Of a stretch of DNA of 11,794 nt, positions 6,474 to 11,794 are shown piece by piece; position 1 is the first letter of the stretch, and every line of letters starts with the position of its first letter. The notes beneath the pieces were generated by a model that saw nothing but the letters and a program-made list of their open reading frames with translations, made no database searches and was not told the DNA's origin. Origin of the DNA: an uncultured Methanomassiliicoccales archaeon (GTDB lineage Archaea > Thermoplasmatota > Thermoplasmata > SG8-5); contig CALKWP010000096.1 in the NCBI GenBank assembly GCA_938004075.1, positions 1 through 11,794 of the forward strand, given 5' to 3'. The position numbers and the translations under genes were made by a program.

Positions 6474-7754
6474 ATGTCCCGGAACAAATTAGCCATATCT
6501 GAAGATAGATTGAAAGAAGTGAACGATTTTCTGCTTGACCCCAACAACCAGGTGGTCAACGACCTCATCATGCTTGTGGAAAAGCATGGCGGGGCGCATG
6601 AGATAAACGCCAGGGCCAGGGAGGCCGGGAAGCTCGACAACATCCTGACAAGGATGGAGGGCCTTCCCCAACTGAAAGACATCAACTGGCTCATGGAACA
6701 GCGCGACAACGGGGCATTCATCAGCGTTCCGGAATACCGCAGGAAAGTGCTGGGTGACGCTGTTGATTCGATGACGTTCGATGAGCAGAATGCGGCAACG
6801 CTGGAAATTTCCGCATGCCAGTATTTCCCTTTCTTCATTGCTGAGGCAAAACAGTCCATAGAAAAACAGGAACTGATGCCAGGCCGCATCATTCGCGTCA
6901 GATTCATGAAGGAGCAGGAGGCCGACGGTGACCTGCTGGCCATGACCGCTGCCTGCGACATCATAGGCGCCAGCAGGTGCGAGACTCTGGACACAAAGGG
7001 AACTGACGGCTCCAATGTCCACCTTGGAGGACCTGACACAATCACAGGTTATTTTGGCGGCATTGGCCAACCGAATGATTACGCCCTGAAATGGATTGAC
7101 GAATACCTCTACTATTACACGAACTTCGGCAATCGCCAGGTATTGAATGTGAACCCCGGGACGGTTCTCCTGGGATACATGCTTCACAAACTGGGGGTTG
7201 ACATAGAATTCAAGATATCCGTCTACATGGGCAACGACAACCCATATTCAGTGTTCTGGACATTGATGGCCGCAAGATTGCTCTCCAGGCCGGATGGCTC
7301 GACGCCACTCATTGGCTTCAACTTCTCCAATTCCGTGAATAACAAAACCATAGACAGCAGTGCCAGCATTCGAAAAGCTTTCGGCCTCGAGGACAACGTG
7401 AGGTTCGAGCACCACATCACCGAGACCTGGAAGGCCATAGTCAGGCAGCCATACAACCGCCGCGAGGAGCTTCTGGAACTCGGACACATTCCCAACATCA
7501 GCGCCAAGCATGAAGGGGGAGAAATTGCCAGGGAGGAGTCACGCGAGCACCCGTCCAACATTCTGGAATACTTCATCCCCAGGGTGGATGTGGAAGCGCA
7601 GGGCATGATGCCATTGCTCACGCAGAACTACCTGGACAAGCACGAATCGTTCAATATCACCGCAAGGGAACTCACAAAACTTGGACAGTCATTCGTTGCC
7701 GCCAGAAATCTGCACAGCTGCGAGACCTGCCCCTCGGACAAGCTCATAAGGTAA
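6474..7754 (+). CDS. Uncharacterised conserved-looking soluble protein, 426 residues
   Basis: I do not recognise the family. The 426-residue protein has no signal peptide or membrane segment and looks like a globular cytoplasmic enzyme with alternating helix and strand. Notable stretches are a Gly/Asp-rich segment TKGTDGSNVHLGGPDTITG (about residues 171-190) followed by FGGIGQPND, then NVNPGTVLLGYMLHKLGVD and VYMGNDNPYSVFW. Further on are NFSNSVNNKTIDSS and a His/Glu-rich segment around SAKHEGGEIAREESREHP. The C terminus ends with His414, Cys416 and Cys419 in HSCETC, a possible metal or redox site. The density of Gly, Asn, Asp and His in short blocks suggests an active site, but no reaction can be assigned. 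The start is the ATG at 6474, set by GGGAGG; the frame also has a TTG at 6471. It appears to be transcribed alone, with gaps of 55 and 117 bases on either side. Base and codon use resemble its neighbours, so there is no sign of recent transfer. Confidence 0.85.
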   Translation: MSRNKLAISEDRLKEVNDFLLDPNNQVVNDLIMLVEKHGGAHEINARAREAGKLDNILTRMEGLPQLKDINWLMEQRDNGAFISVPEYRRKVLGDAVDSMTFDEQNAATLEISACQYFPFFIAEAKQSIEKQELMPGRIIRVRFMKEQEADGDLLAMTAACDIIGASRCETLDTKGTDGSNVHLGGPDTITGYFGGIGQPNDYALKWIDEYLYYYTNFGNRQVLNVNPGTVLLGYMLHKLGVDIEFKISVYMGNDNPYSVFWTLMAARLLSRPDGSTPLIGFNFSNSVNNKTIDSSASIRKAFGLEDNVRFEHHITETWKAIVRQPYNRREELLELGHIPNISAKHEGGEIAREESREHPSNILEYFIPRVDVEAQGMMPLLTQNYLDKHESFNITARELTKLGQSFVAARNLHSCETCPSDKLIR

Positions 7755-7758
7755 ATTC

Positions 7759-7768
7759 GCCTTAAGGC
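7759..7768 (+). repeat. 10-bp perfect palindrome in the gap before leuC
   Basis: GCCTTAAGGC lies 5 bases after the stop of the upstream gene, with no T-run behind it. It could be a regulator site or chance. A second, smaller inverted repeat, AATGC-AA-GCATT, lies at 7799-7810 in the same gap. The rest of the 117-base gap is AT-rich and holds no small ORF that I can support. Confidence 0.3.
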
Positions 7769-7820
7769 AATTCGGGAAAATGCAAATAAGTCAGCAGCAA
7801 TGCAAGCATTAATTCATAGC

Positions 7821-7841
7821 TTTAAACAAAGTTCTTAATAT
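7821..7841 (+). promoter_or_regulatory. Candidate TATA boxes for the leuC-leuD-tauE operon
   Basis: Two AT-rich elements are present: TTTAAA at 7821-7826 and TTAATAT at 7835-7841. With the usual 26-base spacing the first gives a start near 7850 and a leader of about 22 bases that keeps the GAGGAA ribosome binding site (7862-7867). The second would start the transcript inside that site. The first therefore fits better. Confidence 0.4.
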
Positions 7842-7861
7842 CCAATTGAGATACCGAAATC

Positions 7862-7867
7862 GAGGAA
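7862..7867 (+). promoter_or_regulatory. Ribosome binding site GAGGAA for leuC
   Basis: GAGGAA sits 4 bases before the ATG at 7872 and supports that start, which also gives the expected family N terminus (MAYTIAEKIL). Confidence 0.5.
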
Positions 7868-7871
7868 TAGC

Positions 7872-9134
7872 ATGGCATATACCATTGCAGAGAAGATACT
7901 TATGAGGGCCAGCGGCTCGAAGAAGGTCGAGCCGGGCGAGATAGTGAATGCCAGGGTGGATGTTGCGATGTCCCATGACAACGCCGCGCTCGTGTCAAAG
8001 GTGTTCGGCGAGATAGGCGTTCCGAAGGTCTGGGACGCGGACAGGATCATCATTCCCATTGACCACAGGGTTCCTGCCAACAACATCAAAACAGCCGAAG
8101 GCCATGTCAAGATCCGAAATTTTGTCAAGAAGCAGGGAATAAAGAACTTCTATGATGTGAAGGAAGGTGTGTGCCACCAGATAATGCCTGAGCACGGCCA
8201 CGTGCTTCCAGGCCAGCTAATTGTAGGAACGGATTCACACACCACTACATATGGCGCTCTCGGCGCGTTCAGCACCGGAATAGGCGCTACCGAGATGGCG
8301 GCGGTATGGGCAACTGGCGAACTGTGGCTGAAGGTGCCCGATACCTTCAAGATAACATTGGATGGAAAGCTGAATGACCATGTATTCTCGAAAGACGTAA
8401 TCCTCCAGATTATCGGCGACCTCACGGCTGAAGGCGCGAACTACAAATCCATTGAGTATTACGGAAAGGCAGTGGATGCGATGAGCGTCGGTTCCCGTTT
8501 CACAATCACGAACATGTCCATGGAAATGGGGGCGAAATCCGCGATAATGGAGCCGGACCAAAAGGTTATTGATTACCTCAAAGCCAGGACCGTTGCGAAG
8601 TACAGCATTGTGAAGGCAGACAAGGGAGCGGCTTTCGAGAAGGAATTGAAATACAATGTCGGGGACATCGGCCCGAAGGTTGCTTGCCCGCATGCGGTGG
8701 ACAATGTGAAGGATGTTGAAGATGTCGCTGGAACCGAGGTACATCAAGCAGTCCTTGGCTCATGCACGAACGGGCGTGTCGAGGACCTCAAGGCAGGCGC
8801 TCGGATGCTTGCCGGCAAGGAGATTCATAAAAACGTCCGGCTGATTGTCGCGCCAGCCTCTAGATTGGTTTACCTCGAAGCGATGGAAGAGGGCATACTG
8901 CAGACATTCGTGAAAGCTGGCGCCATAGTTATCAACCCGGGCTGCGGACCCTGCCTTGGCGCTCACGAGGGCATACTGGCAAAGGGGGAGAATTGCATAT
9001 CATCCACCAATCGCAACTTCCAGGGCCGGATGGGCGATACTGAGTCGGGCATCTACCTCGCAAGCCCTGCGACGGTCGTTGCCAGTGCGGTTGCTGGAGT
9101 GATAACTGACCCAAGGGAGGCTTCAACATGGTGA
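7872..9134 (+). CDS. leuC: 3-isopropylmalate dehydratase / homoaconitase-type large subunit
   Basis: This is the large subunit of an aconitase-family hydro-lyase that isomerises 2-isopropylmalate to 3-isopropylmalate in leucine synthesis, or a homologous longer-chain tricarboxylate. It works with the small subunit encoded next. The three cysteines that hold the [4Fe-4S] cluster are present: Cys298 in LGSCTNGR, and Cys358 and Cys361 in NPGCGPCLG. The N-terminal VDVAMSHDNAALV and the GTDSHTTTYGALGAFSTGIG block match the catalytic histidine and substrate regions of the family. At 420 residues it is the short archaeal type rather than the bacterial form of about 465 residues. It is the first gene of a tight operon; its TGA lies 7 bases inside the next gene (ATGGTGA), suggesting coupled translation. 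Archaeal members may act in leucine, isoleucine (citramalate) or homoaconitate pathways, so exact specificity is open. The enzyme is cytoplasmic and expected to be oxygen-sensitive. Confidence 0.93.
   Translation: MAYTIAEKILMRASGSKKVEPGEIVNARVDVAMSHDNAALVSKVFGEIGVPKVWDADRIIIPIDHRVPANNIKTAEGHVKIRNFVKKQGIKNFYDVKEGVCHQIMPEHGHVLPGQLIVGTDSHTTTYGALGAFSTGIGATEMAAVWATGELWLKVPDTFKITLDGKLNDHVFSKDVILQIIGDLTAEGANYKSIEYYGKAVDAMSVGSRFTITNMSMEMGAKSAIMEPDQKVIDYLKARTVAKYSIVKADKGAAFEKELKYNVGDIGPKVACPHAVDNVKDVEDVAGTEVHQAVLGSCTNGRVEDLKAGARMLAGKEIHKNVRLIVAPASRLVYLEAMEEGILQTFVKAGAIVINPGCGPCLGAHEGILAKGENCISSTNRNFQGRMGDTESGIYLASPATVVASAVAGVITDPREASTW
9115..9120 (+). promoter_or_regulatory. Ribosome binding site GGGAGG for leuD, inside leuC
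   Basis: GGGAGG lies 7 bases before the ATG at 9128, within the last codons of the large-subunit gene. It fixes the small-subunit start and explains how the overlapping genes can be translated in step. Confidence 0.75.
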
Positions 9135-9619
9135 AGGGAGTAGTTTGGAAATACGGGAAGGACGTTAACACTGATGTGATCCTGCCGGGGAGATACCTGG
9201 ACAGTTACGAGCCGGATTACCTCGCAAGCCACGCGCTGGAAGACCTCGACAAGACCTTTGCCAAGAATGTGAAGAAGGGCGATATAGTGGTCGCTGAGAC
9301 GAACTTCGGGTGCGGTTCTTCGAGGGAGCAAGCCGCAAGCTGTCTAGGGTACTGCGGAGTTCAGGCTGTCGTTGCAAAGTCATTTGCCAGGCTGTTCTAC
9401 AGAAATGCCATCAACCAGGGCATCGCGGTCATTGAATCGCCGGAATGTGTTGACGCACTCAATCATGGGGATGAGGTGGACTTCGATCTGAAGGGGGGCA
9501 CCATAAAGAACATCACGACCGGCAAAACGCTCAAATTCCGGCCACTGCCTTCATTCGTCATGGAGATACTGGAAGCAGGCGGGCTGGTGGAGCATCTAAA
9601 GAAAAAGATGGCGAAATGA
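9128..9619 (+). CDS. leuD: 3-isopropylmalate dehydratase / homoaconitase-type small subunit
   Basis: This 163-residue protein is the small (swivel-domain) subunit that completes the active site of the aconitase-family isomerase with the preceding large subunit. Family motifs are NTDVILPGRYL near the N terminus and the substrate-binding loop FGCGSSREQAA, followed by VVAKSFARLFYRNAINQG. The loop after GRYL, which sets substrate choice in archaeal enzymes, reads YLDSYE (residues 23-28). From memory, methanogen isopropylmalate isomerases carry YLVY or YLVM there and homoaconitases carry YLRT; this protein matches neither, so specificity is undetermined. The gene overlaps the large subunit by 7 bases and its TGA overlaps the next start in an ATGA. 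No leuA, leuB or homocitrate synthase gene is in the window. Confidence 0.92.
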   Translation: MVKGVVWKYGKDVNTDVILPGRYLDSYEPDYLASHALEDLDKTFAKNVKKGDIVVAETNFGCGSSREQAASCLGYCGVQAVVAKSFARLFYRNAINQGIAVIESPECVDALNHGDEVDFDLKGGTIKNITTGKTLKFRPLPSFVMEILEAGGLVEHLKKKMAK

Positions 9620-10359
9620 TGGACATAACCTGGGCGATAATCGCAGCCATCATCATCATACTGATAGGTGCCTTGATTCAAGGCCTGGCAGGCTTCGGCT
9701 TCTCCCAGTTCGCAATCCCGCTTCTGGTTCTGTTCATAGCATCGGGAGAGCTGATACCGATAATGGTCTTCCTGTCCCTTTTCCTGAACATTCTCATGAT
9801 CAGCGACCTGAGGAAGGAAGTCAACATCCGCAGGATATGGCCATTGATGGCCGGCGGGATTTTCGGCATCCCACTGGGAACATACCTGCTCATGGTGGCG
9901 GATGCAAATCACCTGAAGATCCTCATCGGCGCCCTGATATTCGTTTTCGGGCTTGCCCAGCTCCTGGAAATCAAAAAGCAGCTGGAGGAAGAGAGATTTG
10001 CCATGCTGCCCATCGGCTTCACTGGCGGCGTTTTGCAAGGCAGTGTTTCAATGTCCGGCCCGCCGCTCATCCTCTTCTTCTCCAACCAGGGATTCACCAA
10101 GCAGCAGTTCCGCGCCAGCTTAATAGCATTCTTTCTGTTCATGAACATAGCCACTCTCCCGATTTACCTGCTTGCCGGATTGTGGACTCCCTCTGTGATG
10201 TCAACATCCATTATGCTGTTGCCTGGCCTGGTTGTGGGTACCCTGATAGGCGCGAGGTTCTCCCGCAAGGTTCCTGAAGCTAAATTCAAGAATTTCGTGC
10301 TGATACTGGTAATGGTTTTCGGGTGCATGTCCATTGCTAGCGGGCTTGGCGCTTTCTGA
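9616..10359 (+). CDS. TauE/SafE family membrane permease (probable anion exporter)
   Basis: This 247-residue protein has about eight membrane segments arranged as two related halves. The first half starts with GLAGFGFSQFAIPLLVLF and the second with GFTGGVLQGSVSMSGPPLIL. Paired glycine-rich motifs of this kind at the start of each half are the mark of the TauE/SafE family (PF01925). Characterised members export sulfite, sulfoacetate or other organosulfonates and small organic anions; the substrate here cannot be read from sequence. The start ATG at 9616 overlaps the leuD stop by 4 bases (a second ATG follows at once at 9619), and no strong ribosome binding site is near, so translation probably depends on the upstream gene. 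Being locked into the leuCD operon suggests export of a carboxylate made by, or toxic to, that pathway, but this is inference. It ends with TGA at 10357-10359. Confidence 0.87.
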   Translation: MMDITWAIIAAIIIILIGALIQGLAGFGFSQFAIPLLVLFIASGELIPIMVFLSLFLNILMISDLRKEVNIRRIWPLMAGGIFGIPLGTYLLMVADANHLKILIGALIFVFGLAQLLEIKKQLEEERFAMLPIGFTGGVLQGSVSMSGPPLILFFSNQGFTKQQFRASLIAFFLFMNIATLPIYLLAGLWTPSVMSTSIMLLPGLVVGTLIGARFSRKVPEAKFKNFVLILVMVFGCMSIASGLGAF

Positions 10360-10363
10360 TGGT

Positions 10364-10376
10364 AAAAGATATTATT
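10364..10376 (+). promoter_or_regulatory. Putative TATA box for purD
   Basis: The AT-rich AAAAGATATTATT lies just after the permease stop, its core centred about 31 bases before the ATG at 10403. The bases before that ATG (CCCCGCCGATACC) hold no Shine-Dalgarno site, which fits a leaderless or nearly leaderless purD transcript. Confidence 0.45.
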
Positions 10377-10402
10377 GCGCGGATGGATACCCCGCCGATA
10401 CC

Positions 10403-11731
10403 ATGAAGGTCCTCATCGTCGGCGGCGGCGCCCGGGAGCATGCAATCGCCAGAAAATTGAAGGAAGATGGCGCTGAATTATTCATATCAATGAGCAATCT
10501 CAATCCTGGCCTGGCCAGAATTTCAAATGGCATTCTCCGGGTCGCGGATACCGATATCAATGCAATCGTGGAATGGTCAAGGAAGATGCAGGTGGATATG
10601 GCTGTGATTGGCCCCGAAGCGCCCCTGGAAAAGGGAATTGTTGATGAATTGGCCAAGGCCGACATTCCGGCGGTTGGTCCAACGAAATCCTGCGCCCGTC
10701 TGGAGACCAGCAAGTCATTCACGCGCAATTTGCTGCAGAAATTCAATATCCCCGGCAATCCCGAGTTTCGAGTTTTCACAAGCCCTGATGGAATTAAGGC
10801 GTTCCTGGAGTACCTTGGCGAGTACGTCATCAAGGACGAGGGCCTGGCCGGCGGTAAGGGCGTCAAGCTTTCCGGGGAGCACCTGGCTACAATCGATGAG
10901 GGCGTGAGTTATGCCGAATCCTGCATCAAGAAGAGCGGTGCTGTTGTTGTAGAGGAAAAATTCATCGGCGAGGAGTTCAGCCTTCAGTGCATCACTGACG
11001 GAAAAACAGTCATCGGAACCCCGCTGGCACAGGACCATAAACGTGCTTTCGAGGGAGATACCGGGCCCAACACCGGGGGCATGGGCTCGTATTCGGATTC
11101 AAATCATCTTCTTCCTTTCCTGACGCAGGAAGATTACGATGCTGCAATGGACATAACCGGGAAGGTCTGTGCAGCCCTGCATGAGGAATGCGGCCAGCTG
11201 TACAGGGGAATCATGTACGGGGGCTTCATCGCGACCAAGAGGGGCGTCCGCCTGGTGGAGTACAACGCCCGATTCGGGGACCCGGAGACTATGAATGTAA
11301 TCCCGCTGTTGGAATCAAGCCTTCTGGACATCTTCAAGGCCGTTATCGACGGAACCCTGTACGATGGCATGGCCAGGTTCTCGGCCAAGGCCACTGTTTG
11401 CAAGTATGTGGTGCCGAAGGGCTATGGCGTGAAATCCGAAGCGGGATTTCCATTGCATGTCGATGAGAAGGCAATCGAGGATGCCGGCGCCAGGCTTTAC
11501 TATGCAGCGGTGGACCAGCGCCCGGATGGGTTGTACACAGGGACTTCCAGGGCTCTTGGCATTGTGGGCATCGGCAATTCAATCTTTGAAGCCGAGGCCA
11601 TGGCGGAAAAAGCCATCTCCCATGTCAGGGGGAACGTGTTCATGCGGCACGACATCGGCACGAAGGAGGCCATTGAGAGAAAAATCAGGCGCATGAATGG
11701 CCTTCGCGCACCTGGGCGTGACATCGTATGA
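10403..11731 (+). CDS. purD: Phosphoribosylamine-glycine ligase (GAR synthetase)
   Basis: This enzyme joins glycine to 5-phosphoribosylamine with ATP, the second step of de novo purine synthesis, in the cytoplasm. The 442 residues match the usual single-domain length of about 430. Motifs in order are VLIVGGGAREHA (residues 3-14), the N-domain GPEAPLEKGIVDEL, then GPTKSCARLETSKSF. The ATP-grasp domain has YVIKDEGLAGGKGVKL near residue 140, DHKRAFEGDTGPNTGGMGSY near 211-230 with the family's DHKR and PNTGGMG signatures, and EYNARFGDPETMN near 287-299 with the metal-binding Glu and Asn. I chose the ATG at 10403 because MKVLIVGGGAREHA is the standard N terminus; the frame is open 23 codons further up, but that would run into the permease gene. 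A TATA-like box at leaderless distance supports a separate transcript. The TGA at 11729-11731 shows the gene is complete despite the nearby contig end. Confidence 0.96.
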   Translation: MKVLIVGGGAREHAIARKLKEDGAELFISMSNLNPGLARISNGILRVADTDINAIVEWSRKMQVDMAVIGPEAPLEKGIVDELAKADIPAVGPTKSCARLETSKSFTRNLLQKFNIPGNPEFRVFTSPDGIKAFLEYLGEYVIKDEGLAGGKGVKLSGEHLATIDEGVSYAESCIKKSGAVVVEEKFIGEEFSLQCITDGKTVIGTPLAQDHKRAFEGDTGPNTGGMGSYSDSNHLLPFLTQEDYDAAMDITGKVCAALHEECGQLYRGIMYGGFIATKRGVRLVEYNARFGDPETMNVIPLLESSLLDIFKAVIDGTLYDGMARFSAKATVCKYVVPKGYGVKSEAGFPLHVDEKAIEDAGARLYYAAVDQRPDGLYTGTSRALGIVGIGNSIFEAEAMAEKAISHVRGNVFMRHDIGTKEAIERKIRRMNGLRAPGRDIV

Positions 11732-11739
11732 TGCCTCTA

Positions 11740-11794
11740 AGATCGGAAGAGCGTCGTGTAGGGAAAGAGTGTAGGTCTCGGTGGGCGGCGGATC
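11740..11794. other. Illumina sequencing adapter left at the contig end (artefact)
   Basis: The last 55 bases match the reverse complement of the Illumina TruSeq universal (P5-side) adapter, beginning AGATCGGAAGAGCGTCGTGT. By my comparison from memory the first 35 bases are identical. Only four later positions differ (11775, 11785, 11788, 11791), and all four read G, as expected of low-quality read ends. Genomic sequence therefore ends at about 11739, 8 bases after the purD stop. Nothing biological should be annotated here. Confidence 0.97.

Noticed and set aside
10334..10402. 23-residue N-terminal extension of PurD
   Set aside because: It overlaps the permease gene and precedes the conserved MKVLIVGGGAREHA start.
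11740..11794. Possible structured RNA or terminator at the right end
   Set aside because: The sequence is an Illumina adapter, not genomic DNA.
1..11794. tRNA or rRNA genes, CRISPR array, insertion sequence or integration site
   Set aside because: All gaps are below 120 bases; none shows a tRNA-like structure, regularly spaced direct repeats, or transposase-coding sequence.

Overview
The window looks like a piece of an archaeal draft or metagenome assembly, most likely from Thermoplasmatota or a related euryarchaeal lineage. The evidence is: an archaeal-type cofactor-independent phosphoglycerate mutase; separate small leuC-type and leuD-type isomerase subunits; a DUF92 membrane protein; a multi-zinc-ribbon/TPR membrane protein of a kind common in that group; frequent ATA and AGG codons; and TATA-like boxes about 28-32 bases upstream of start codons that lack Shine-Dalgarno sites (near-leaderless genes). 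Lineage is inferred from gene content only, since there is no rRNA in the window. The last 55 bases are not genomic: they match an Illumina adapter.

All nine genes are on the + strand and densely packed. Left to right: the 3' end of a probable cell-surface protein (1-324); a PhnP-like metallo-beta-lactamase hydrolase (369-1208); an AT-rich promoter region; a 1033-residue protein with seven zinc ribbons, an acidic linker, about six membrane segments and TPR repeats (1313-4414); a DUF92 membrane protein overlapping an apgM-type phosphoglycerate mutase (4458-6418); an unrecognised 426-residue soluble protein behind a perfect 10-bp hairpin (6474-7754); a three-gene overlapping operon of leuC-like, leuD-like and TauE/SafE-family genes (7872-10359); and purD (10403-11731). 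There is no gene-free stretch above 120 bases.

Functionally this is mostly housekeeping metabolism: lower glycolysis/gluconeogenesis (apgM), leucine or a related 2-oxoacid chain-elongation pathway (leuCD), purine synthesis (purD) and possibly prenyl-phosphate metabolism (DUF92). The least explained parts are the seven-ribbon/TPR membrane protein, the orphan 426-residue protein with its hairpin, and the coupling of a TauE-type exporter to the isomerase. I see no mobile element, CRISPR array, tRNA or rRNA, and no clear defence or secondary-metabolism system.
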